From Ignavibacteriota bacterium (lineage in GTDB: Bacteria > Bacteroidota > Ignavibacteria > Ignavibacteriales > Melioribacteraceae), in assembly GCA_016713565.1 (NCBI GenBank), contig JADJOX010000007.1:1478501-1542500 (forward strand): a DNA stretch of 64,000 nucleotides, in the 5' to 3' direction. This document shows positions 43,103 to 53,049 of the stretch, piece by piece; positions within the stretch are counted from its first letter, which is position 1; every line of letters begins with the position of its first letter. A program made the position numbers and the translations under genes. The notes under the pieces were generated by a model. That model was not told the DNA's origin, made no database searches, and worked only from the letters and a program-made list of their open reading frames with translations.

Positions 43103-45877
43103 TTATTTAAAGTTTTTTATTTCAAAAGAATATTTACCTGATCCGATTTTTAAAACCGTTTTTCCATTCGAAGTTGTTATAGAATTAATTTCTTTAACAT
43201 TTTTAATTTTATTTCCATTTTCTAATATGTTATCCGCAATATTGGTTGGGAGAAAAACATCTGCTGTTGTGTTTGCGGGAATTTCGACATCGAAATAAAA
43301 TACATTGTTTTCAACTTTCCATGCTGTTGAAATTTTTCCCATAATTGAATTGTAATCTGCTTTGGCAAAACTCAATTCCTTTGGCACATTAGGATTTATA
43401 ATAATATTTTTATAACCGGGATTTTTAGGATCAAAATCAATTCCCGCAATAAAGCTATAAATCCATTTTCCTACTGCTCCATATGCATAATGATTAAAAG
43501 AATTCATTCCTTCACTTTGGAATGATCCGTCTCGTTTTATTCCATCCCATCTTTCCCAAATTGTTGTTGCGCCTTTTGTTACGGGGTATAACCAAGAAGG
43601 ATAATTTTTATTGAACAATAGCATATAAGCTAAATCTTCATAACCAAAATCAGTAAGTATTTTTGTTAGTCGTGAAGCGCCCAAAAAACCGGTTGTAATA
43701 TGTTCAAACTTATCAACGTCATCGGCTAATCTTTTTGCAGCAACCGCTCGTTGATTTTCAGGTACTAAATCAAAATCCAAAGCTAGTACATAAGCGGTTT
43801 GAGTGTTTGATGCAACTCTGCCGGTTTGTGTAATAAATTCTTTTTGAAAAGCGTTTTTAATATTTTTCATTAATTCCAAATATTTTTCAGCGTCTTTATC
43901 TTTACCTAAAACAACCGCGATTTTTTGAAGCAAAGAGACTGAATGATAAAAATAAGCGGTTCCAATAAGATCTTTATCTGTTGTCGCACCGGGATAATCT
44001 GAATTGTTTGTCGCGAAGGCAAGCCAATCTCCAAAACCAACCGATTTATTCCAGAGATATTCATTGCCGCTTAAATTTTGTAAATAGTCAATCCATTTTT
44101 TCATTGATTCATATTGTGCTTCTAAAATTCTTGTATCACCGTAATTTTCGTAGATAGTCCAAGGAATAATAACTGCGGCATCAGCCCAGCCGGCGGCACC
44201 GCCGTCATCGCCCAATATGTTAGGTAATACATGAGGAATTCTGCCGTCGCTTAATTGATCGACAGAAAAATCTTTCATCCATTTTGTGTAAAATGAAGCT
44301 GCGTCCATATTGAAACATGCTGTTGGAGCAAAGACCTGCGCGTCGCCTGTCCAGCCGAGTCTTTCATCTCTTTGAGGACAGTCGGTTGGAACATCGACAA
44401 AATTTCCGCGTAATCCCCATTGAATATTTTTCTGAAGCTGGTTAATTAAAGGATCGGAACATTCAAAATTTCCTGCCGGCGTCATATCCGAATGGATTAC
44501 TTTACCCGTTATGTTTTCTAAATTTATTTCACCTTTAAAATTAGTTACGGCTACATATCTAAATCCCTGGAATGTAAAATGAGGTTCAAAAGTTTCTTTC
44601 TTCCCGCCTTTGAAAGTATATTCAACTTGCTGTTTTGCACGTCGCAAATTATCTAAATAAATATTTCCTTGTTGATCCAAAACTTCTGCATGCCTGAGTA
44701 TGATTTTTTCTCCTTCTTTTCCCAATAAGGAAAAGTGTATCCAGCCAACCATATTTTGACCCATATCGAAAACCAAATCACCATTTGGCGCAATAAATTT
44801 ATTGATGGGTTTTATAGTAACGGTATTTTTAACTTCAGGTCCTTCAGACGCAATTAATATATTTTGGGGATATTGTTTCTCTATTGTTCCGTTCCAATTT
44901 TTATCGTTGTAATTGATTTCATCCCATCCAGATTTTTCCAAACGCGCATCATAGATTTCACCATCGTAAATTCCCGACATTAAAATTGGACCGGTGGAAG
45001 ATTTCCAGCTATAATCCGACTTAACTATTTCCGATGTTCCATCTTCATATTCAATATTAATTTGAAGTAAAAGACCAAGCTTTTCACCGTAGTTATTTCT
45101 TTTCATATCCCATTTTAATGGACCGCGATACCAGCCGTCAGCCAATATAACACCAATCGCGTTTTTACCCGAGTTTATTTTTTCAGTTATATCGTATACT
45201 TGATATTGCAACCGGTAATTATAACTTGTCCAACCTGGAGTAAACAGCTGATCCGAAACTTTTTTGCCATTTAAATGAAATTCATAAAGTCCATGACTTG
45301 TTACATATGCCCGAGCGAATTTCACTTTTTTACTATTATTAAATTCTTTTCTTAAATAAGGAGAAGGATTATATTCGGAAGTATTTTCGTTTAAATCCGG
45401 TTCAATCCAAATTGCCTGCCAGTCTGAAGGATTTAATAATCCCATTTCCCAAAATGCAGGTTTACTCCAATCAGATTCGCTGCCATCATTTCCCCATATT
45501 TTAACTTGCCAATAAACTCGTTGTTTTGACTTTAGTTCTTTCCCATTATAAATGATCTGGTTAGAATTGCCCGACTTAATTTTTCCGCTGTCCCAAATCA
45601 AATTTTTACTATTATGTAAATCATTTAAAGTCTCAGAAACCTTAATTTGGTATGAGCTTTGCATAAAATTTCTTGCGGAAGAAATTATTTCCCAGCTTAA
45701 TCTCGGTTGTAAAGTGCCTATTCCTAAAGGATTGCTTTTATATTCTACTCTAAGATTTTGTACATCCGGTTGATTGCCAGCAAATGATTTGATTGGCAAA
45801 GTACCAATAATTAAGAAGCTTAAAACAATAATTGCGGTATGGAAAATTTTGAAAGAAAAAGTTCTAAACTTTTGCAT
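43103..45877 (-). CDS. Secreted alpha-L-rhamnosidase (GH78)
   Basis: The 924-residue protein has a signal peptide (residues about 12-32, ending SFAG). The GH78 domain order follows: N-terminal Ig-like sandwich (VEYKSNPLGIGTLQPRLSWEI), Bac_rhamnosid_N carbohydrate-binding region (ARAYVTSHGLYEFHLNGKKVSDQLFTPGWTSY), a concanavalin-like part (GFRYVAVTNF), the six-hairpin catalytic domain with DCPQRDERLGWTGDAQVFAP near residue 515, and a C-terminal sandwich. The acidic cluster in RDERLGWTGD carries the family catalytic residues. It releases terminal L-rhamnose from glycans or glycosides outside the cell. It is divergent from two GH92 genes, with near-perfect palindromes in between, suggesting shared control. 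Confidence 0.93.
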   Translation of the reverse strand: MQKFRTFSFKIFHTAIIVLSFLIIGTLPIKSFAGNQPDVQNLRVEYKSNPLGIGTLQPRLSWEIISSARNFMQSSYQIKVSETLNDLHNSKNLIWDSGKIKSGNSNQIIYNGKELKSKQRVYWQVKIWGNDGSESDWSKPAFWEMGLLNPSDWQAIWIEPDLNENTSEYNPSPYLRKEFNNSKKVKFARAYVTSHGLYEFHLNGKKVSDQLFTPGWTSYNYRLQYQVYDITEKINSGKNAIGVILADGWYRGPLKWDMKRNNYGEKLGLLLQINIEYEDGTSEIVKSDYSWKSSTGPILMSGIYDGEIYDARLEKSGWDEINYNDKNWNGTIEKQYPQNILIASEGPEVKNTVTIKPINKFIAPNGDLVFDMGQNMVGWIHFSLLGKEGEKIILRHAEVLDQQGNIYLDNLRRAKQQVEYTFKGGKKETFEPHFTFQGFRYVAVTNFKGEINLENITGKVIHSDMTPAGNFECSDPLINQLQKNIQWGLRGNFVDVPTDCPQRDERLGWTGDAQVFAPTACFNMDAASFYTKWMKDFSVDQLSDGRIPHVLPNILGDDGGAAGWADAAVIIPWTIYENYGDTRILEAQYESMKKWIDYLQNLSGNEYLWNKSVGFGDWLAFATNNSDYPGATTDKDLIGTAYFYHSVSLLQKIAVVLGKDKDAEKYLELMKNIKNAFQKEFITQTGRVASNTQTAYVLALDFDLVPENQRAVAAKRLADDVDKFEHITTGFLGASRLTKILTDFGYEDLAYMLLFNKNYPSWLYPVTKGATTIWERWDGIKRDGSFQSEGMNSFNHYAYGAVGKWIYSFIAGIDFDPKNPGYKNIIINPNVPKELSFAKADYNSIMGKISTAWKVENNVFYFDVEIPANTTADVFLPTNIADNILENGNKIKNVKEINSITTSNGKTVLKIGSGKYSFEIKNFK

Positions 45878-45960
45878 AATGTTTCCTAATATTAATAAGT
45901 GAGTTTAGTTATTAAAATAAGCGAAAGCAATTGTATTTATCTTGTAAAATAAAAAAAAGA

Positions 45961-46007
45961 GATAATAATTTTAAAATTATCATCATATAGTTAAAATAAT
46001 TATTTTA
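45961..46007. promoter_or_regulatory. Two palindromes between divergent GH78 and GH92 genes
   Basis: A 24-base near-perfect palindrome (45961-45984; GATA, then AATTTT/AAAATT core, ending ATC, one mismatched pair) and a 16-base perfect palindrome (45992-46007) lie in the 210-base space between the two divergent glycosidase genes. Such spacing suits binding of one regulator to two adjacent operators. Both are made almost wholly of A and T, so chance palindromes cannot be excluded. Confidence 0.35.
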
Positions 46008-46087
46008 TTTATTAATTGGACATTAATATATTTTTCAATTTGCTATGTTTACAATTATAATTCAGCTTTAAATTGAACGGAGAAAAA

Positions 46088-48394
46088 ATGAAGAGAATGC
46101 TTTTACTGTTTTTTATACTAACTAATTTTGCTATTACGGGCGGAATTAAAGATGATACAAAAATTAAAAAAGAATATGCCGATCTTGTAAATCCTTTAGT
46201 CGGAACCGATTCGGAGCATAAACTTTCTACAGGTAATACATATCCGGCAATTGCGCTTCCTTGGGGAATGAATTTTTGGACACCGCAAACCGGAAAAATG
46301 GGTGACGGCTGGCAATATACTTATGACGCATATAAAATTGTTGGATTCAAACAAACTCATCAACCTTCTCCGTGGATAAATGATTACGGCGCCTTTTCAA
46401 TAATGCCAGTTACCGGTAAATTAAAAATAAACGAAGAAGAAAGAGCCTCGTGGTACACTCACAAAAGAGAAATAGCCAAACCTTATTATTATCAAACATA
46501 TCTTGGAGATTATAACGTCTGGGTTGAAATTACACCAACAGAAAGATCGGCACAATTTAATATAAAATATCCTAAAGAAGATAACTCATATTTGCTTATA
46601 GATGCGTTTCACGAAGGTTCATATGTGAAAATATTTCCGAAGGAAAAAAAAGTAGTTGGTTATTGCAGAAATAATAGCGACGGAGTTCCGGAAAATTTTC
46701 ACAACTATTTTGTAATATACTTTGATAAAGAAATTGATTCCGCATTTACGTGGAATGATTCTAAGATACAGAAAAATAAATTAGAAGATTCCGGTGATCA
46801 TGTTGGAGCTGTATTGAAATTTAAAACATCGGAAAACGAAATCGTAAATTTTAAAATTGCATCATCATTTATAAGTTATGAACAAGCAGAATTAAATCTT
46901 AAACGCGAAATAGGAAATGATTCTTTTGAACAAACATGTGCTAAAGCTAAAGATGTTTGGAATGAAGGTTTAGGAAAAATTGAAATTGAGGGCGGAACCG
47001 AAGACCAAATAAAAACATTTTATACAGCGCTTTATAGAACTATGCTTTTTCCGCGTGGTTTTTATGAATACGATAAAAATAATAACGTTGTGCATTACAG
47101 TCCTTATAACGGTAAAGTATTGCCGGGTTATATGTTTACCGATGCCGGATTTTGGGATGTTTTTCGAGCGGCATTTCCGCTTATTACAATTATGCATCCC
47201 AGCTTAAGTAAAAATATTATGGAAGGCTTAGTTAATACTTACAAAGAAAGCGGCTGGCTTCCGGAATGGGCAAGTCCTGGTCACAGAAACTGCATGATAG
47301 GTTCAAACTCGGCATCAATTATCGCGGATGCTTATTTAAAAGGAATTAGGGGATATGATATAAATACTCTTTATGAAGCAATTTTAAAAAATACAGCTTC
47401 TGAAGGACCTATGGCATCAGTTGGACGACTGGGTGCAGAATATTACAATTCACTAGGATACATTCCCTACGATGTTCATATAAATGAAAATGCCGCAAGA
47501 ACTCTGGAATATAGCTACGATGATTTTACAATATTGAAATTAGCCGAAGAATTGAATAGACCCAAGAATGAAATTGAACTATTTACAAAACGAGCTCAAA
47601 ATTATAAAAACATTTTTGATACCTCCACGAATTTTATGAGAGGAAGAAACAAGGATGGAAATTTTCAATCTCCGTTTAGACCCGATAAATGGGGAGACGC
47701 ATTTACCGAAGGCTGTGCATGGCATTATACATGGTCCGTATTTCATGATCCTCAAGGATTGATCGATTTAATGGGAGGAAATAAAAAGTTTATCGAAAAG
47801 TTGGATTCTGTTTTTTCGGCGCCTCCAACATTTGATTATTCTTATTATAGTTCGCAAATTCATGAAATTACAGAAATGGTGATTGCGGGTATGGGACAAT
47901 ATGCACACGGAAATCAACCGATTCAGCATGTTATTTATTTATATAATTATGCCGGAGAACCATGGAAAGCTCAAGAACATGTTAGAGAAACAATGGACTT
48001 ATTATATAATCCGTTCCCGGATGGACTTTGCGGTGATGAAGATAACGGACAAACTTCGGCTTGGTATGTTATGTCGGCTGCCGGATTTTATTCTGTTTGC
48101 CCCGGAACAAATCAATATGTATTAGGCTCGCCGTTATTCAATAAAGTTACTTTGCATTTGGAAAATGGAAATAAATTTGTTGTTTCGGCAGAAAATAATT
48201 CAAAAGAAAAAATTTACGTGAAAAACGCAAAATTGAATGAAATGGATTATTCAAAAAACTTTATTACTCATGATCAAATTATGAAAGGCGGAAATTTAAA
48301 TTTTGAAATGAGCGAAACGCCGAACTTAAAAAGAGGAATTAATAAAGAAGATTTTCCATACTCATTTTCAAATGAATTATCTAATAAAAAATAA
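46088..48394 (+). CDS. Secreted GH92 alpha-mannosidase, predicted alpha-1,2 type
   Basis: With the ATG at 46088 (behind GGAG; TTG 46073 is less likely) the protein has 768 residues and a signal peptide. GH92 features are clear: the N-terminal VGTDSEHKLSTGNTYPAIALPWGMNFWTPQTG, a catalytic-acid region FTEGCAWHYTW near residue 542, and GDEDNGQTSAWYVMSAAGFYSVCPG near residue 645 carrying the base Asp pair. IHEITEM lies near residue 595. A His-Glu pair in this position is, from work on Bacteroides BT3990 as I recall it, associated with alpha-1,2 linkage. These Ca2+-dependent enzymes remove mannose from N-glycans and mannans. A second GH92 gene follows after six bases. Confidence 0.92.
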   Translation: MKRMLLLFFILTNFAITGGIKDDTKIKKEYADLVNPLVGTDSEHKLSTGNTYPAIALPWGMNFWTPQTGKMGDGWQYTYDAYKIVGFKQTHQPSPWINDYGAFSIMPVTGKLKINEEERASWYTHKREIAKPYYYQTYLGDYNVWVEITPTERSAQFNIKYPKEDNSYLLIDAFHEGSYVKIFPKEKKVVGYCRNNSDGVPENFHNYFVIYFDKEIDSAFTWNDSKIQKNKLEDSGDHVGAVLKFKTSENEIVNFKIASSFISYEQAELNLKREIGNDSFEQTCAKAKDVWNEGLGKIEIEGGTEDQIKTFYTALYRTMLFPRGFYEYDKNNNVVHYSPYNGKVLPGYMFTDAGFWDVFRAAFPLITIMHPSLSKNIMEGLVNTYKESGWLPEWASPGHRNCMIGSNSASIIADAYLKGIRGYDINTLYEAILKNTASEGPMASVGRLGAEYYNSLGYIPYDVHINENAARTLEYSYDDFTILKLAEELNRPKNEIELFTKRAQNYKNIFDTSTNFMRGRNKDGNFQSPFRPDKWGDAFTEGCAWHYTWSVFHDPQGLIDLMGGNKKFIEKLDSVFSAPPTFDYSYYSSQIHEITEMVIAGMGQYAHGNQPIQHVIYLYNYAGEPWKAQEHVRETMDLLYNPFPDGLCGDEDNGQTSAWYVMSAAGFYSVCPGTNQYVLGSPLFNKVTLHLENGNKFVVSAENNSKEKIYVKNAKLNEMDYSKNFITHDQIMKGGNLNFEMSETPNLKRGINKEDFPYSFSNELSNKK

Positions 48395-48400
48395 AGAACT

Positions 48401-50644
48401 ATGAAAAAATATAATTTATTCAACTACTCTATTTTAATAATTCTTAGTGTTATAAATTCTTGCACAACTCAGGATATTACGCAATTTGTTGATCCAAACA
48501 TAGGCAGTGTGGCGACATTGTTAACAACAAAAGTGCCGACCGTTCACAGACCGAACTCAATGGTTAGAGTATTTCCAATAACTAAACCAAGGCTGAACGA
48601 TCGCTATTTGAGCGATAAAATATATGGATTTGCGGTTAATATGCCCGCTTATAGAAACGGATATGTTACGGAGCTTATGCCTACAGCGGGAAAACTTATT
48701 CTAAATCGAAATGAATACGCTTCCGTTTATGATCATGATCTTGAAGAAGTGCATCCATGGCATCATAAAATTATTTTGGAAGATTATAATATTTCCGCTG
48801 ATTGGACTACTACAGAACGAACCGCAATATATAGATTTAATTTTGATTCCAATAAAGAGAAGAATATAATTTTTCGTTCAAACCAAAACGCAAAAGCACA
48901 TTTCCAATTTTTAAGCAAAAATACACTTAGAGGATGGGAAGAATCCAAAGAATCCAAACAGTACTTTTATGCGGAAATAAATTTGCCTTTTGATAATTAT
49001 GGTCTTTTTGATAAAGATGAAAAAATTATAAATGCGGATTCTGTTACAAATACCGGGATTGGCGCCTTTTTCAATTTTAACAATATCGGCTCAGCTATAG
49101 AAATTAGAATTGGCATTTCTTTTATTGATGAGAATCAAGCGAAAGAAAATCTTTATAAAGAAACATCCAATAAAACTTTTGAAGAAATTAAAAATGAAAG
49201 TTACAAGATCTGGGAAAATCAATTAAGTAAAATTAAAGTTGAAGGCGGAACCGAAAGACAAAAAAGAATTTTCTATACATCTTTATATAGAAGTATGGAA
49301 AGGATGATAAATATTTCTGAATACGGAAGATATTACAGCGGATTCGACAAAAAAATTCATAATGATGAAGGTCGTCCTTTTTACGTTGATGACTGGCTTT
49401 GGGATACATATAGAAGTTTACATCCGTTAATGTTAATTCTTAATCCTTCTCAGCAAGCGGATATGATACAATCTTATGTTAGAATGTATGAACAAAGCGG
49501 ATGGCTGCCGGGATTCCCGCAATTTTCCGGCGAGTTTTCCGCCATGATCGGTTTTCATTCCGCGCCATTATTTTGGGATTCATTCAACAAAGGGATTAGA
49601 AATTTTGATATTGAAAAAGCATATGAAGGTTTGATAAAAAACGCTACTAAAGCAACAATGGTTCCGTGGAGAAGCGGATCAATGTGTTCCTTGGATAGTT
49701 TTTATGTAAAAAACGGTTGGTTCCCCGCAATAGGTGAAAACGAAATTGAAACAGAACCGCTTGTTGATAATTTTGAGAAACGTCAGGCTGTTTCCGTTAC
49801 TCTTGAACATTCCTTTGACGATTGGTGTTTGGCACAATTTGCTAAGTCATTGAATAAGAATTCGGATTATGAATATTTCTTAAAGCGTTCGGAAAATTAC
49901 CTTAACTTATTTAATAAGGAAAACGGATTTTTTGCACCTAAAGATAAAAATGGAAAATGGATCGAACCGTTTGATCCGCAACTGTCCAGCGGTTACGGCG
50001 GAAGAATGTATTATACTGAAAATAACGCCTGGACTTGGAACTTTAGCGTTCAGCAAGATATTCCCAAATTAATTGAATTGTTGGGAGGTGAAGATAAATT
50101 TGTAAATAGACTAGATGCGTTATTTAATGAAACGCCCAGATCAAAATGGATGTTCATGGGCCAATTTCCCGATGCTACCGGATTAAACGGAATGTTTGTT
50201 GCCGGAAACGAACCTTCGATGCACATTCCTTATTTATATAACTATGCAGGAAAAGCTTGGAAAACACAACGCAGAGTTAGAGAAGTTTTTGATATGTGGT
50301 TTGACGATAAACCGCTTGGAATTCCCGGCGATGAAGACGGCGGCGGACTTTGCTCGTGGTATGTTTTCTCCGCGATGGGATTTTTTCCGGTTACTCCTGG
50401 AAGTGATGAATACGCAATCGGAAGCCCTTTCTTTGAAAATATTGAAATTGAACTGCCCAACGGAAAATCATTTTCAATTATTGCCAAGGATTGTTCAAAG
50501 AAAAATAAATATATTCAATCGGCTGAATTGAACGGAAAGGAATTAAATAAAGCATTCTTAAAACATTCGGATATTGTAAATGGCGGCGTATTAAAACTTT
50601 ATATGGGAGACCGCCCGAATAAAAATTGGGGCAGCGGTAATTGA
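48401..50644 (+). CDS. GH92 alpha-mannosidase lipoprotein, different specificity likely
   Basis: The 747-residue protein has a lipoprotein signal (IILSVINSC, lipobox Cys near residue 21). The GH92 fold follows with ITQFVDPNIGSVATLL, TENNAWTWNFSVQQDIPKLIELLGG near residue 538 (catalytic Glu present), AGNEPSMHIPYLYNYAGKAWKTQRRVRE near 605, and GDEDGGGLCSWYVFSAMGFFPVTPG near 645 with the Asp pair. The His-Glu pair found in the upstream paralogue is absent here (the equivalent region reads GLNGMFVAGNEP), suggesting another mannoside linkage. The two GH92 proteins are clearly diverged, so this is not a recent duplication. It is co-transcribed with the first GH92 gene and followed by a sugar transporter gene. 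Confidence 0.9.
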   Translation: MKKYNLFNYSILIILSVINSCTTQDITQFVDPNIGSVATLLTTKVPTVHRPNSMVRVFPITKPRLNDRYLSDKIYGFAVNMPAYRNGYVTELMPTAGKLILNRNEYASVYDHDLEEVHPWHHKIILEDYNISADWTTTERTAIYRFNFDSNKEKNIIFRSNQNAKAHFQFLSKNTLRGWEESKESKQYFYAEINLPFDNYGLFDKDEKIINADSVTNTGIGAFFNFNNIGSAIEIRIGISFIDENQAKENLYKETSNKTFEEIKNESYKIWENQLSKIKVEGGTERQKRIFYTSLYRSMERMINISEYGRYYSGFDKKIHNDEGRPFYVDDWLWDTYRSLHPLMLILNPSQQADMIQSYVRMYEQSGWLPGFPQFSGEFSAMIGFHSAPLFWDSFNKGIRNFDIEKAYEGLIKNATKATMVPWRSGSMCSLDSFYVKNGWFPAIGENEIETEPLVDNFEKRQAVSVTLEHSFDDWCLAQFAKSLNKNSDYEYFLKRSENYLNLFNKENGFFAPKDKNGKWIEPFDPQLSSGYGGRMYYTENNAWTWNFSVQQDIPKLIELLGGEDKFVNRLDALFNETPRSKWMFMGQFPDATGLNGMFVAGNEPSMHIPYLYNYAGKAWKTQRRVREVFDMWFDDKPLGIPGDEDGGGLCSWYVFSAMGFFPVTPGSDEYAIGSPFFENIEIELPNGKSFSIIAKDCSKKNKYIQSAELNGKELNKAFLKHSDIVNGGVLKLYMGDRPNKNWGSGN

Positions 50645-50713
50645 TTTTTTAATATATAAATTTCATGCGGAAAAATTAGTCATCTTGGTTCTAATAAAAT
50701 TATTGGAGTTAAA

Positions 50714-51952
50714 ATGGAAACACCGGAAAAAAAGGGAAATAATCTTAAAATAGCATTTGCGTTAATGACATCTCTTTTTTTTATATGGGGCGCAATTGTA
50801 TCGTTAAATGATATTTTAATTCCGCATTTCAAAGGATTGTTTCATATGAATTATACGGAAACAATGCTTATACAGTTTAGCTTTTTCGGTGCATATTTTT
50901 TAATGTCGGTTCCGGCAAGTATTATTATTGGAAAAATCGGTTATAAATATGGTATTGTGTCGGGACTAATTATAGTTGGTTTTGGCTGTTTAATATTTAT
51001 ACCGGCTTCGTGGATAATTTCTTATCCGTTATTTCTTTTGGGTTTATTTACAATGGCAACGGGTAATGTTTTTTTGCAAGTAGTTGCAAATCCTTATGTT
51101 TCAATACTGGGACCATCACAAACTGCTTCAAGCAGACTTAATTTAGCGCAAGGGATTAATTCACTTGCAACAACATTGTCTCCATACATAGGTGCATTTT
51201 TAATTTTAGGAAATTATTCTACAATAGTGGAAGAAGCTGCTGCCGTTCAAACTCCATATATAGGCTTAGCACTTTTTTCATTTTTAGTTGCGGGAATATT
51301 TTCCTTTGTTAAACTGCCAACGGTTATAAAAGATAAGGGAAATGTTGTAAAAGGGAATGTCCTTAAATTCAGACAATTACGTTTAGGCGTTATTGCTCTT
51401 GCATTATATGTTGGTGCTGAAGTTTCAATAGGTAGTTTTATTGTTAATTTTTTGGGTGAACCATATATCGCGGGATTAGAAGAAAAGACCGCAGCTACAT
51501 ATATTCCATTTTATTGGGGCGGACTTATGGTTGGCAGGTTTGTAGGTTCGGCAATTCTGCAAAAGATAAGCGCACAAAGAGTTTTACTGGTTGCCGCTGT
51601 AATGTCATTTATTTTGGTTGGTGTTACAATAATGACCGATGGTTTTGTTTCAATGTGGGCAATGCTGGCGGTCGGTCTTTTTAATTCAATTATGTGGTCT
51701 AATATATTTGCCATGGCAATTGATGGTTTAGGAGAATATACGACAAAAGCTTCGGGAATTTTGGTAATGGCTCCCGTTGGCGGAGCAATATTCCCTTTGC
51801 TTCAAGGTGTTCTTGCCGATATGCCTGGTGTCGGTATTCATCTTTCTTATATTCTTCCGCTGATGTGTTATTTATTCATAATCTTTTACGCGGTCAATGG
51901 ATATAAAGCCGGAAAGAATGAGATTCTAATAGTTAAAAATCAAATAGTTTAA
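50714..51952 (+). CDS. Sugar MFS transporter (FucP/GluP family)
   Basis: The 412-residue protein has twelve hydrophobic helices in two groups of six, with features of the FHS (fucose-galactose-glucose:H+) family. These are FFIWGAIVSLNDILIPHFKGLFHMNYTETMLIQFSFFGAYF at the start, VVANPYVSILGPSQTASSRLNLAQGINSLATTLSP near residue 135, and YVGAEVSIGSFIVNFLGE near 235. It imports a hexose or deoxyhexose (glucose, galactose, fucose, or here perhaps mannose or rhamnose) with protons across the inner membrane. It sits 69 bases after the second GH92 gene, which makes released monosaccharides the likely cargo. The ribosome site is weak (TTGGAG). Confidence 0.9.
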   Translation: METPEKKGNNLKIAFALMTSLFFIWGAIVSLNDILIPHFKGLFHMNYTETMLIQFSFFGAYFLMSVPASIIIGKIGYKYGIVSGLIIVGFGCLIFIPASWIISYPLFLLGLFTMATGNVFLQVVANPYVSILGPSQTASSRLNLAQGINSLATTLSPYIGAFLILGNYSTIVEEAAAVQTPYIGLALFSFLVAGIFSFVKLPTVIKDKGNVVKGNVLKFRQLRLGVIALALYVGAEVSIGSFIVNFLGEPYIAGLEEKTAATYIPFYWGGLMVGRFVGSAILQKISAQRVLLVAAVMSFILVGVTIMTDGFVSMWAMLAVGLFNSIMWSNIFAMAIDGLGEYTTKASGILVMAPVGGAIFPLLQGVLADMPGVGIHLSYILPLMCYLFIIFYAVNGYKAGKNEILIVKNQIV

Positions 51953-52320
51953 TTAATAATATTATATATTAAATAATAATTTATTGCTAAGTAATATCAA
52001 AATTATATATGACTTAAAATGATTTATTAGTTAATAACTTTATATATATTTTTAATAATATTTAAATTGCTTCTGATCACCGCAAGATTATGTATTTTCA
52101 ATTATTGAAATTATCATTTCAAAAACTATTTGTTAATAATTATTATAACCTTTCATTTTTGAATATTTTGATATGTTATTTTAGTTAATAACTTATAAAT
52201 CTAAAATATTTGTTAAGTTAGATTTAACTTGGTAAATTAAATTAAAAATGTAATTTATAATGAAATTTGTTTTCACGTCAAAAGATTCTAACGTTTTGGG
52301 TAAAACAAACAGTAATATTC
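51953..52320. other. AT-rich intergenic region with a 14-base direct repeat
   Basis: This 368-base stretch between convergent genes holds two copies of TTAGTTAATAACTT (52027-52040 and 52181-52194); each contains the small palindrome GTTAATAAC. I see no strong terminator, RNA gene or convincing open reading frame. A plus-strand frame starting at 52260 merely runs over the antisense of the DoxX gene. Confidence 0.4.
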
Positions 52321-52743
52321 CTAACTGGTTAATATATTTTTTAATTTTTCATGCGCAGGAAGAATATATGCCGCAACTCCTAATAAAACAAAAGGAATCA
52401 TGGCGTCAACGGACAACCATTCTTCTAAAATATAATGTCCAACTTCCAGAAAAATAAAATAAAAAACCCAGATAACAATAAAAACGAGTCTATATTTTGT
52501 TAAAAATAAACCCATACCAATTAATATTTCTATGTATGGAATTATTGTAAGAGCAATATTATAAATTATTGAAGGTAATTGAATTCTAAGACTATCTTTT
52601 GTAAATAACAGTAAATAGTAATCGTGAAAAGAACCGTGGCTACAAAATTTACTAATGCCTGCTATAATCAATGTAACCATCATACAAAATCGTAACAAAA
52701 GCTCAGCATTTTTTAACGTTTTTAATTCAATATAATTTTGCAC
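52321..52743 (-). CDS. DoxX/MauE-like small membrane protein
   Basis: The 140-residue protein has four hydrophobic helices (residues about 15-35, 58-80, 85-105 and 112-132). The first helix carries LLRFCMMVTLIIAGISKF, a DoxX-type opening, followed by a long loop and IIPYIEILIGMGLFLTKYR, the second conserved block. Members serve as membrane parts of redox pathways (thiosulfate:quinone oxidoreductase DoxD, MauE, or partners of SodA/SseA in mycobacteria). Length and helix order fit; the exact role does not show. It converges on the sugar transporter gene with a long AT-rich gap. Confidence 0.72.
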   Translation of the reverse strand: MQNYIELKTLKNAELLLRFCMMVTLIIAGISKFCSHGSFHDYYLLLFTKDSLRIQLPSIIYNIALTIIPYIEILIGMGLFLTKYRLVFIVIWVFYFIFLEVGHYILEEWLSVDAMIPFVLLGVAAYILPAHEKLKNILTS

Positions 52744-53049
52744 AACATTCCTTTATTTACAAAACTACAAATTATTATCTAAAATAACTTAAATAAATAA
52801 ATTTAATAATTTATTTTTTAAAATATTCAGGTACAATACCTAAGTAGAAAGCCTGCAAATATTGTGGCATACAGTAGTATCTCTTATGTCCCATAAGAAC
52901 ACATCATTTTAATTCTGTTGTTTTAATGTTCACAACTTCAAATTAAAAAGATATGTATAAAGTGTCAATAAATAATTATAAAATTATATATTTTTTTAAC
53001 ATAAAGTTAATTTTATAGTTTTAAATATAAATCAGTAATTTTGTAGTTA
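52744..53049. other. Intergenic region before the DUF3800 gene
   Basis: This 306-base AT-rich region should hold divergent promoters for the DoxX and DUF3800 genes. I see no RNA gene or clear operator. A small inverted repeat (TCTTATGTCCCATAAGA near 52877-52893) is present but short. Confidence 0.4.

Noticed and set aside
52260..52457. A 65-residue plus-strand open frame
   Set aside because: It runs over the antisense of the DoxX gene and has no ribosome site or recognisable features.
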